Positions 5,003 to 11,070 of a stretch of 11,070 nt of DNA are shown here, piece after piece. How positions within the stretch are numbered: the first letter of the stretch is position 1; each line of letters opens with the position of its first letter. The DNA is from CAYJUM01 sp964478915 (GTDB lineage: Bacteria; Nitrospirota; Nitrospiria; Nitrospirales; Nitrospiraceae): assembly GCA_964478915.1 (NCBI GenBank), contig CAYZKG010000092.1, positions 1 through 11,070 of the forward strand, in the 5' to 3' direction. The translations under genes were made by a program, and so were the position numbers. Below the pieces are notes generated by a model. That model saw only the letters and a program-made list of their open reading frames with translations. It did no database searches and was not told the DNA's origin.

Positions 5003-6651
5003 GTGAACACCGTTTGAAGATAGTCGAAGAGCCGGTCTCCGTCGGGAGTCCGGCTCCGGTATCCGATATAGCCATCCGGTCGGATCAGATAGAAACAGCC
5101 GGCGCCATATTGACGATGCAAAGCACCCTCCCGGTCCAACAGCAAAGAGCCCTCCCAGTCCGGCCCCTTCGGCAGGCTCGCGCCGGAGATGAGATGAACA
5201 TCGATGAGGCCTTTGTACCGGTCGTGAACCTGCCGGCCGATCACCGCAAGATTGCGGGAGTCCGTGGCGGCTGTCTGTCCCGCAAAGAGCAACAGGGCAT
5301 GGCGTGAGACGCGCAGCAGCTCGTACACCCGGACCGGAGTATCTGAGCCGGCCCGCCACACCGTGCCGTCAGGCGCCCGATCGCCGGCCTCGAGCGCGAC
5401 ACCCCATGCGCGCTGGCCACTGAGGAGCGTGCTGATCGCATTCGAATGCTGCCCTGCCACAATAGGGCTCCGGCGGTAATTCCATGTCAGGCCAGCCACT
5501 CCCTGGGTGAGCCGCTGCCAAACCACATCGAATGAGGTCAGGAACATCACCAGGCGATTGCGGACCGTCTGGCCCACGGGATTCACAAGCATGACCGCTC
5601 TCGTGGCCAGATCGGTCGCAGAGAGAATCGCCTCGGCGATCGGATGGCGCTCGGGATGATAGCTATCCAGCAGAACCGGCCTGCCGGCTCCTCGCTGGAC
5701 CAGGGCGAGCTTCCAGGCCAGATTAAACGCGTCTTGAATGCCGAGGTTCATCCCTTGACCGCCGGCCGGGCTGTGAATGTGCGCCGCATCCCCGCACAGG
5801 AAGATCCGACCCACGTGGAGGGACCCCACGATCCGGCGATGGACACGAAATTTCGTCAGCCAGATCGGTTCGACCATGCGGACGTTCGAGAGGCCCCGGT
5901 CCACGAGCAGCGATGTGACCTCTTCCAGACTCACGGCGGTCCGATCCTCTTCAGAGACAGACTTCAAGAGCGGGAGAATCAAGTAATGCCGGCCGAGAGG
6001 GAGCGGGAGCACGGCCACCGGTCCCTCGGGGGTGAAGAAGGCGTGCGCCTCGTCGGTAGGCAGATCGGTCTCGATTCGCGCATACGCCAGCAGAAAGCTT
6101 TCTTCGTAGCGGCTCCCTTCAAACGCAAGATCCAGCGCGTGCCGCACGCCGCTGTGCGCGCCGTCGCATCCGACAAGCCAGCGAGCGCGCACCGTTTCCG
6201 TTCCGGCGCTGGAATCCAGCATGGCGCTGACGCCCTCCTGTTCCTGCTTGAGACCCGTGAACCGCACCGGCCGCTCCACGCGCCCACCCGTGCTGTCCAG
6301 CCGTTCGGTGAGCAGCCGTTCGGTTTCGCTCTGCGGGATGGTCAGCATGTAGGAATAGCGCGTGGGCATGTCGTCCAAGGCCACGTGGGCAAGACGCTGG
6401 CCCTTCGCATACAAATTGAAGCCGTAAATTCTGTGGCCGTGGGCCAGGAACTGCTCGGCCAGGCCCATGATATCGAGCGCTTCCAGCGTGCGCGACTGGA
6501 CGCCAACCGCTTTCGGGATGCCGGCAGGCGCTTCGGCCTGATCGATGATTCGAAAGGAGAGGCCATGCCGCGCGAGCTCGCACGCCAGCGCCAAGCCGGT
6601 CGGCCCCGCGCCGACGATCAGAACATCGGGGTCCTTCAAGGCAGAAGCCAT
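4999..6651 (-). CDS. FAD-dependent aromatic-hydroxylase-type monooxygenase
   Basis: This 550-residue protein belongs to the class A flavoprotein monooxygenases (PheA/TfdB/MhpA-like, FAD_binding_3). They use NAD(P)H and O2 to hydroxylate aromatic or polyketide-like substrates. The N-terminal Rossmann motif V-G-A-G-P-T-G (13-19) binds the ADP part of FAD. C-D-G-A-H-S-G (162-168) is the conserved DG motif for FAD and NAD(P)H. L-C-G-D-A-A-H at about 285-291, followed by P-A-G-G-Q-G-M-N, is the GD motif contacting the FAD ribityl chain. The last ~170 residues form the thioredoxin-like C-terminal domain seen in phenol hydroxylases (Y-L-I-R-P-D-G-Y-I-G-Y-R). It is first in a two-gene operon with the M20 peptidase. 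ATG 6651 has AGGTGG 5 nt upstream and a perfect TATAAT at 6683-6678; a GTG at 6660 is the alternative. The substrate is unknown, since no ring-cleavage or polyketide genes are in the window. Confidence 0.92.
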   Translation of the reverse strand: MASALKDPDVLIVGAGPTGLALACELARHGLSFRIIDQAEAPAGIPKAVGVQSRTLEALDIMGLAEQFLAHGHRIYGFNLYAKGQRLAHVALDDMPTRYSYMLTIPQSETERLLTERLDSTGGRVERPVRFTGLKQEQEGVSAMLDSSAGTETVRARWLVGCDGAHSGVRHALDLAFEGSRYEESFLLAYARIETDLPTDEAHAFFTPEGPVAVLPLPLGRHYLILPLLKSVSEEDRTAVSLEEVTSLLVDRGLSNVRMVEPIWLTKFRVHRRIVGSLHVGRIFLCGDAAHIHSPAGGQGMNLGIQDAFNLAWKLALVQRGAGRPVLLDSYHPERHPIAEAILSATDLATRAVMLVNPVGQTVRNRLVMFLTSFDVVWQRLTQGVAGLTWNYRRSPIVAGQHSNAISTLLSGQRAWGVALEAGDRAPDGTVWRAGSDTPVRVYELLRVSRHALLLFAGQTAATDSRNLAVIGRQVHDRYKGLIDVHLISGASLPKGPDWEGSLLLDREGALHRQYGAGCFYLIRPDGYIGYRSRTPDGDRLFDYLQTVFT

Positions 6652-6677
6652 GCCTCCCACCTGCTCACAGCCGGGCC

Positions 6678-6683
6678 ATTATA
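6678..6683 (-). promoter_or_regulatory. Perfect -10 box of the monooxygenase-dipeptidase operon
   Basis: On the minus strand TATAAT occurs 27 bp before the ATG at 6651, giving a start near 6671. No good -35 hexamer is found at 16-18 bp (TACCGA is the best candidate), so the promoter may depend on an activator. Confidence 0.55.
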
Positions 6684-6685
6684 GC

Positions 6686-6701
6686 GGGAGGATGGGAGGA
6701 T
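6686..6701. repeat. Tandem 8-bp direct repeat in the divergent promoter region
   Basis: GGGAGGAT occurs twice in a row between the -10 box of the monooxygenase operon and the place where its -35 box should be. This could be a regulator site or a chance duplication. Confidence 0.5.
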
Positions 6702-6748
6702 CGGTACCAGAAAAGGCATCGGGAACAAACCATGCCGCCTCGCCGCTG

Positions 6749-6777
6749 TTGACTCCCGTTGCGACAAGCTCTACTGT
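6749..6777 (+). promoter_or_regulatory. Sigma70-type promoter of the binding-protein gene
   Basis: TTGACT (6749-6754), a 17-bp spacer and TACTGT (6772-6777) form a fair sigma70-type promoter. Transcription would start near 6784, with a leader of about 42 nt. It is divergent from the monooxygenase promoter within a 174-bp gap, so the two could share regulation. Confidence 0.5.
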
Positions 6778-6812
6778 GGGGGCTGCGCACACTACCGGGT
6801 TGACTCTTGCAC

Positions 6813-6818
6813 AGGAGG
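6813..6818 (+). promoter_or_regulatory. Consensus Shine-Dalgarno fixing the binding-protein start
   Basis: AGGAGG, the full anti-16S complement, lies 7 nt before ATG 6826 and only 1 nt before an in-frame TTG at 6820, so 6826 is the start. It is the strongest ribosome binding site in the window and suggests high expression. Confidence 0.8.
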
Positions 6819-6825
6819 ATTGGCG

Positions 6826-8040
6826 ATGAGCGTGATTTCGCGCAGGCGATTCCTGAAACTTTCTGCCCTGGCCGGCGGAGCGCTGGCGCTGGGCGACTGG
6901 CGGTGGGCATATGCCGCGGAGCCGATCAAGGTCGGCATCATCGACCCGCTGTCCAGTCCCTACAAGACGTCCTCCATCCATGACGTCCACGGCGCCACCG
7001 TGGCGCTGGACCTGTACAACAAGCGCGGCGGCGTGCTGGGCCGGCCGGTCAGCATCGTCGAAGCCGACGACGCTTCGAGTGTGGAGACGGCGCGGAAGGC
7101 GGTGCAGAAACTGATCAAGGACGATCGCGTGAATTTCCTGATGGGCACCTTCAACGGCGAGGTGGCGCTGGCCGTCTCGGAAGTGGCCAAGCAGGAGAAC
7201 AAGCTGTTCATGGCCACCTGCCCGCACATCATGGAGTTGACGACCACAAAGTGTAACTCGCATACGTTCGTGTTCATGCCGAACGCGCGCATGATGGCGC
7301 AGGCGGTGGCTCCACAGATCATCAAGACCTATGGCGGGCGCTGGTATGCCGTTACCGCCGATACCATGGACGGCCGGGCGGCGCTTCAAGCCATGACCGA
7401 GGCGCTTCGGGTTCATGGCGGCGAAATCATCGGCGGCGCGACAACACCCTTTGGAACCACCGACTTCACCGCCGTGATGACCGAGGCCAAGACGGCCAAG
7501 CCGGGTGCCGTGATTCTGAACCTGTATGGCTGGGATCTGGTGAACGCCCTCAAGACCTACGCGAAGCTGGAACTGACGAAGGACAAGATCGGTGTGGGTG
7601 GCATGATCGGGGGCGAACAGATCGGGCGGCCCTTGGGCTATGCGAACAATGCGGGCATCTGGGGGCTGATCTGGGATCCGAAGATCAACACCGAAAGCTC
7701 CAGGCGGTTCATCCAAGGCGTGATCGACAAGTACAACCACACGCCGACCTCCCGCTGCTACCTCGGCTATGCCGCCATGATCCAGATTCTCGAGGCGGTC
7801 CGGCGGGCCGGTACTACGGAGACCGGCGCAGTGCTCAAGGCGCTGGAAGGCCACGAGTTCGATGGGCTGAAGGAAGGCCGTTCATACTTTCGTGCCTGGG
7901 ACCACCAGCACGTCCAGGATGTACTGGTCGGTGAGGCCTACGGCAAGGAACTGGGGCTAGGGCACTACAAAATCCTGGCGACGGTCCCGGGAGACGCCGT
8001 GGCCGGAGGGCGAGAGGAGAATACCTGCCGCCTGACCTGA
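6826..8040 (+). CDS. Tat-exported ABC transporter substrate-binding protein (LivJ/Peripla_BP_6 type)
   Basis: This 404-residue protein has a twin-arginine signal peptide: S-R-R-R-F-L-K (residues 5-11), a hydrophobic core, and an A-Y-A cleavage site near residue 30. It should therefore be exported folded to the periplasm. The mature part is a two-lobed type I periplasmic binding protein of the branched-chain amino acid/amide/urea group. It begins I-K-V-G-I-I-D-P-L-S-S and shows A-L-D-L-Y-N-K-R-G-G-V-L-G-R, the usual start of the family after the first ligand loop. Other family signs are L-M-G-T at about 105 and the lobe-2 segment T-T-D-F-T-A-V. Cys132 and Cys143 could form a disulfide, and another cysteine (401) lies four residues from the end. 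It has its own promoter and a consensus Shine-Dalgarno. No permease or ATPase gene is adjacent, so it is an orphan here. The ligand cannot be predicted. Confidence 0.92.
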   Translation: MSVISRRRFLKLSALAGGALALGDWRWAYAAEPIKVGIIDPLSSPYKTSSIHDVHGATVALDLYNKRGGVLGRPVSIVEADDASSVETARKAVQKLIKDDRVNFLMGTFNGEVALAVSEVAKQENKLFMATCPHIMELTTTKCNSHTFVFMPNARMMAQAVAPQIIKTYGGRWYAVTADTMDGRAALQAMTEALRVHGGEIIGGATTPFGTTDFTAVMTEAKTAKPGAVILNLYGWDLVNALKTYAKLELTKDKIGVGGMIGGEQIGRPLGYANNAGIWGLIWDPKINTESSRRFIQGVIDKYNHTPTSRCYLGYAAMIQILEAVRRAGTTETGAVLKALEGHEFDGLKEGRSYFRAWDHQHVQDVLVGEAYGKELGLGHYKILATVPGDAVAGGREENTCRLT

Positions 8041-8065
8041 CCCGCTCCCCGCAACGATCGGAACG

Positions 8066-9700
8066 CTAACGGCCGAACAGCTCCTTGATGGCATCTTCGG
8101 CTTTCCGAAGCGCCTCGGCGCCTTCCTTGCTTTTCAACAGTTCTCGCAATTTTCCTTTGACCTGCTTCTGGACCTGCGCGCCGACCTGTTCCATATCCAG
8201 CGCATAGGTCGGGGACTGGACCGTGCCACCGATCACCATGGGTACCCGGAGACGGCCATCAACCAAGGCAATCTTCAGGAGTTGCACGCGGCCAATCCGC
8301 TTACTGAGCGCGTCTGACAGGATCAGCGACGCTTTCAGCTTGAGCGATTGATCGAAGCCGACCTTCCCTGTGGCCGTGGCCTGAAAGTCCGTGCTGTCGA
8401 TGCGTAACCGCTCCACCGCAATAATGCCGCGCTTGACCGTGAAGCGTCCCTCCAGACTGGAAAAGACCGTCACGTTCGCCTGGCCCGCTTCAGGCAGCAC
8501 GCCCAACGCATTCAACAGGGCCAATCCCTCTTTCACAAGATGAATCCCTTCGATCCGGCCGTCCTTGACGAGGACGTGCGCGGTGCCTTCCAGGGTCTGC
8601 GCGAGCTCGCCCTCGGAGAAGCCGCGCCCGTGCAGCGCGAGCTCGGCGGCTGCTCGGCCGTGCATCCCGAGCTTCCGGTTCCCCACGGCGGCCATGACCG
8701 GGCCAAGCTGAATGCCGTCGGCCGCCACCTTGGCATCAAAGGGCGAAGGCACGGAGTCCAGCATCAGGCCGCCTTTGGCCGTGAGCTTTCCTCCGAACAC
8801 GTTCAGCGACACGGACTTCAGGCGAACCTGAGGAGACGTGAGCTCGGCCGCGGCGCGCAGGTCCCGAACCTCGATGGAGGTCGGCAGCTGTAGTCTCTCC
8901 GGCAATTGAGCGGTCTGGATCCGGTCCGCCGTGATGCCGAGCGTCACCATTCCGGCCGCCATGCTGCCCTGCACCGCAAACGGCGTATTGCCGACGCGAA
9001 CCGTGCCATCAAAGGAGGGGAGGTCCGCGGTCTCCTTGAGCGGGCCGGCCGTTCCGGTGACGGCGATCGGGAGGTTGAATGGTTGTAGGATCGCTGCGGC
9101 GGACAGGCTGAGGCTTTCACCCAGCCGGACGGAGTTGAGCAGGACCTCGAGATCGCGGATTCCGTACTCGACCGGAGGGTCCACGGATTGATCCCGATAG
9201 GTCACAGTTCCACGGGCGATCGCCAGACGGTCCACTGCCAGCAGCGCCAGGAGTGGAAAGGGCCCTTGCAGTGCCGCACTCGAGGGAGTCGACCAGGTGG
9301 GCCCGCGCTCGGTCCGACCGAGGGTCGAGGTGTTCCAGATCCCTTGCTGATCCTTGATGAGCGTGATCGCAGGCTCTCGGAGCGCCACATCCGCGATCTC
9401 GATGCGCCCGCGGAAGAGCGGCCTGAGCTTCACACCGATGTCCACCGACGCAAGCGACGCGAACGGGCTTGTGCTGAAGGCTGGATCATCCATCACCACA
9501 AGGCCGGACAGCCGCGCCCCCAGCCGGGGGAAGATCGTCAAGCGCATGCCCTCGATGCTGACTTTCCGATTCAGTGCGGTCTCGACAATCGGCAGGTATT
9601 GCGTTTGGTATCTGCTCAAATCGATGAGGAACGGCAGCAGGATAATCAGCACGACCAGCAGCGCAAGAGTCGCGCCGACGATGGCAAGCACCTTGATCAT
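8066..9700 (-). CDS. AsmA-family inner-membrane protein
   Basis: This 544-residue protein is of the AsmA type. One N-terminal transmembrane helix (about 4-26) anchors it in the inner membrane, with the rest in the periplasm. The segment after the helix has the AsmA signature: Y-L-P-I-V-E-T-A-L-N-R-K-V, then F-P-R-L-G-A-R-L, V-K-L-R-P-L-F-R-G-R-I-E-I and L-I-K-D-Q-Q-G-I-W-N. The middle is long and beta-rich, as expected for a repeating beta-groove. The conserved second module follows near 350-390 (F-S-E-G-E-L-A-Q-T-L-E-G-T-A and V-K-D-G-R-I-E-G). It ends in a charged amphipathic helix. AsmA-like proteins are linked to phospholipid transport to, and homeostasis of, the outer membrane. This one is shorter than E. 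coli AsmA and YhdP. The ATG at 9700 has only a weak GGGTG-type ribosome binding site. It stands alone, convergent with the binding-protein gene 25 bp away. The individual function is not known. Confidence 0.9.
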   Translation of the reverse strand: MIKVLAIVGATLALLVVLIILLPFLIDLSRYQTQYLPIVETALNRKVSIEGMRLTIFPRLGARLSGLVVMDDPAFSTSPFASLASVDIGVKLRPLFRGRIEIADVALREPAITLIKDQQGIWNTSTLGRTERGPTWSTPSSAALQGPFPLLALLAVDRLAIARGTVTYRDQSVDPPVEYGIRDLEVLLNSVRLGESLSLSAAAILQPFNLPIAVTGTAGPLKETADLPSFDGTVRVGNTPFAVQGSMAAGMVTLGITADRIQTAQLPERLQLPTSIEVRDLRAAAELTSPQVRLKSVSLNVFGGKLTAKGGLMLDSVPSPFDAKVAADGIQLGPVMAAVGNRKLGMHGRAAAELALHGRGFSEGELAQTLEGTAHVLVKDGRIEGIHLVKEGLALLNALGVLPEAGQANVTVFSSLEGRFTVKRGIIAVERLRIDSTDFQATATGKVGFDQSLKLKASLILSDALSKRIGRVQLLKIALVDGRLRVPMVIGGTVQSPTYALDMEQVGAQVQKQVKGKLRELLKSKEGAEALRKAEDAIKELFGR

Positions 9701-9718
9701 GGTGGCACCCTGCCCCGT

Positions 9719-9724
9719 ATTCTA
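9719..9724 (-). promoter_or_regulatory. Possible -10 box of the AsmA gene
   Basis: TAGAAT on the minus strand would give a start near 9712 and a leader of about 12 nt before the ATG at 9700. The -35 region is poor, so this is tentative. It is the third use of the same hexamer just upstream of a gene in this window. Confidence 0.4.
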
Positions 9725-9839
9725 CCAATTCATGGGCTTCGACCACACACGGGCCGGAATCGCGTGGCCTGTGGTGCGCTGTGGCGAGCATGGGAGTCCA
9801 GAACCGCCGGCACGCTCATAACGAGCCAAGGTATGAAAC

Positions 9840-9868
9840 TGGACATCGGCACCACTCTACGCTACCCT
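9840..9868 (+). promoter_or_regulatory. Weak promoter candidate for the LPP20/TPR gene
   Basis: TGGACA (9840-9845) is 5 of 6 to the -35 consensus and is followed after 17 bp by TACCCT (9863-9868), which is only 3 of 6 to the -10. It would start transcription near 9875, about 27 nt before the ATG at 9902. The rest of the 201-bp divergent gap shows nothing clear. Confidence 0.35.
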
Positions 9869-9901
9869 TCGGACAGAGTTCTACGGACAAACGGAGGACC
9901 G

Positions 9902-10975
9902 ATGACGCTCAGTCCAGTCCGCGTTGCGGCGTGGGGGATCGCCGGTGTCCTGATCCTCGCAGGACTCCCCGCGGTAGCGACCGCGGACATCCGTACCGTA
10001 ACCGCGACCGGGGAATATCGCATGGGCGACAACGACACCCGTACCGACGCCAAACGGCTCGCCCTACTGGAAGCCAAACGTCTGGCGCTCGAACAGGTCG
10101 GCACCTATCTGGAGGGCGTGACCGAGGTGAAGAACTTCGGATTGAGCCGCGATGAGATCCGCGCCTATACCGCCGGCATCGTGGAAGTCACCGAGCAAGC
10201 CACGCGGACCATGCATGAAGGCGAGACCACGGTGGTGCGCGTGAACGTCAACTGCAAGATCGACACGGCAATTCTGGCTCGGCAGATCGAGGCGCTCCGG
10301 CAGAATGAAAGCACCCGGAGCGAACTCGAACAGGCGAAAGAGGAAGCCGACCGACTCCGGCAGGAACTCGAGGGCAAGACACGGGAACTCGCGGCGCTGA
10401 AGTCCAAGACCGATGTAGAAGTGATTCTCCAGCAGCGCGAGCAGGTCCTGAACCAGATGGAAGCCAAAGATCTTCTGGTGCGCGCCTCCGTGCTCGGCGG
10501 ATCGGAGGAGACCGGCTACCTGGCTGACAGCAGACAGGGTCACAGAACAGGACCGCTCCCGCCGACACGGGATCTCCCTCCGGGGACCCTGCCCGAGAGG
10601 AAACTCCTCGAACAAGCTCTGGCGCTGGACCCGTCGAACGCCATAGCCCACCGGAAGCTCGGTCTCCTGCTCCTGAGATCACACGATCTCCACGGGGCGG
10701 AGCGGGAGTTTCGCGCCGCCGTTCGCCTCAGACCGAACGATGCGCGATCCCACCTCGGTCTCGCCATGTCCCTGAGGGCGATGGGAAAACGGGAAGAAGC
10801 GGCGCGCGAGTTTGCCGAATACCAGAGGCTGGCTCCGAATACCCCTACCGAGCGGCAGTTTCTTGAACGCGTGAAGCGAAACTTTCAGGAGTTCCAGCGG
10901 CCTCGCCCTCCTCAGCCTGTCCCTCCGCGCTTCCCCCACCGAGAGCCACGCAAGCTCCGCGAACTCGCCCGATGA
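9902..10975 (+). CDS. Secreted LPP20-like, coiled-coil and TPR protein
   Basis: This 357-residue protein has four parts. A signal peptide (hydrophobic 10-27, A-T-A cleavage near 28) sends it to the periplasm. Residues about 31-130 form an LPP20-type domain: V-T-A-T-G-E-Y, then the helix A-K-R-L-A-L-L-E-A-K-R-L-A-L-E-Q-V-G, then Y-L-E-G, and two strands around V-V-R-V-N-V-N. This domain is common in envelope proteins and its role is little understood. Residues about 125-185 form a coiled coil rich in E, Q, K and L. Residues about 231-312 hold two tetratricopeptide repeats (A-L-A-L-D-P-S-N-A and A-V-R-L-R-P-N-D-A), a protein-binding scaffold. The tail is basic and proline-rich. The start has GGAGG 4 nt upstream; the frame is open far upstream, but that part is antisense to AsmA and not coding. 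The stop overlaps the next start by 4 nt. It is likely an assembly or scaffold protein with an unknown partner, perhaps the product of the next gene. Confidence 0.85.
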   Translation: MTLSPVRVAAWGIAGVLILAGLPAVATADIRTVTATGEYRMGDNDTRTDAKRLALLEAKRLALEQVGTYLEGVTEVKNFGLSRDEIRAYTAGIVEVTEQATRTMHEGETTVVRVNVNCKIDTAILARQIEALRQNESTRSELEQAKEEADRLRQELEGKTRELAALKSKTDVEVILQQREQVLNQMEAKDLLVRASVLGGSEETGYLADSRQGHRTGPLPPTRDLPPGTLPERKLLEQALALDPSNAIAHRKLGLLLLRSHDLHGAEREFRAAVRLRPNDARSHLGLAMSLRAMGKREEAAREFAEYQRLAPNTPTERQFLERVKRNFQEFQRPRPPQPVPPRFPHREPRKLRELAR

Positions 10976-11070
10976 CCATGAAAAATAGTCTGGTCGTTCT
11001 TTGCTGTCACAACTTCTGCCCGAGCAGCCCCCGCCGCGACTTCAAGCGGTACGACATCATGGGCGCCATC
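10972..11070 (+). CDS. N-terminal fragment of a gene of unknown function, cut by the window edge
   Basis: Thirty-three codons remain open to the end of the window. The ATG at 10972 overlaps the TGA of the LPP20/TPR gene (ATGA), the usual sign of translational coupling; a second ATG at 10978 is an alternative. The first residues have a short hydrophobic run followed by three cysteines and a histidine within seven residues (C-C-H-N-F-C), then a basic stretch. This is too little to assign a family. It could be a short signal or lipoprotein-like N-terminus or a cytosolic protein. Confidence 0.5.
   Translation, partial: MTMKNSLVVLCCHNFCPSSPRRDFKRYDIMGAI

Noticed and set aside
3602..5017. 471-codon plus-strand frame opposite the dipeptidase
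   Set aside because: The minus strand encodes a complete M20 enzyme with all ligands; the plus frame is its antisense shadow.
5003..5359. Upstream extension of the dipeptidase frame
   Set aside because: It overlaps the C-terminal domain of the monooxygenase in another frame and lacks the M20 pattern; the GTGA junction gives a conventional start.
5644..6684. 346-codon plus-strand frame opposite the monooxygenase
   Set aside because: Antisense of a clear FAD enzyme, with no ribosome binding site and no recognisable motif.
6679..7854. 391-codon minus-strand frame opposite the Tat binding protein
   Set aside because: Antisense shadow; the plus strand has a Tat signal, consensus Shine-Dalgarno and full family pattern.
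9188..9901. Upstream extension of the LPP20/TPR frame
   Set aside because: It lies antisense to the AsmA gene and then in the promoter gap; the ribosome binding site and signal peptide place the start at 9902.

Overview
The window is GC-rich, densely packed chromosomal DNA from a diderm (Gram-negative-type) bacterium. Evidence for an outer membrane includes a lipoprotein with an OmlA/BamE-like pattern, an AsmA-family inner-membrane protein, a Tat-exported binding protein and several signal peptides. The combination (copper proteins, LPP20/TPR envelope proteins, heptanucleotide arrays between genes) would fit Nitrospirota such as Nitrospira, but that is an impression from gene content, not a proven assignment. 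I see no rRNA, tRNA, CRISPR, transposase, integrase or phage gene.

Layout. (1) 1-1856: a small lipoprotein gene (+) behind a strong sigma70-type promoter, then a short membrane-anchored YHS-type metal-binding protein (-). Divergent from it, a secreted cupredoxin (+) is tightly coupled to a bacterial PH-domain membrane protein (+). (2) 1884-3581: a 565-residue secreted protein of unknown function, probably in the same transcription unit, with a helical TPR-like second half. (3) 3561-3627: two face-to-face arrays of GGC-headed 7-bp repeats fill the gap between two convergent genes and provide both stop codons. (4) 3620-6651 (-): a two-gene operon of an FAD-dependent aromatic-type monooxygenase followed, with a 4-nt stop/start overlap, by an M20 zinc dipeptidase. 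(5) 6826-8040 (+): a Tat-dependent, LivJ-type ABC substrate-binding protein with its own promoter and no transporter genes beside it. (6) 8066-9700 (-): an AsmA-family protein. (7) 9902-11070 (+): a secreted LPP20-coiled coil-TPR protein, overlapping by 4 nt a gene that runs off the window.

Most of the products act in the envelope: lipoprotein, cupredoxin, PH protein, AsmA, LPP20/TPR and the binding protein. The YHS/cupredoxin pair hints at copper handling or periplasmic electron transfer. The monooxygenase/dipeptidase operon is the only clearly catabolic unit. I found no convincing new multi-gene system. The features most worth a second look are the heptamer arrays, the short copper-ligand loop of the cupredoxin, and the unknown 565-residue protein linked to the cupredoxin/PH pair.
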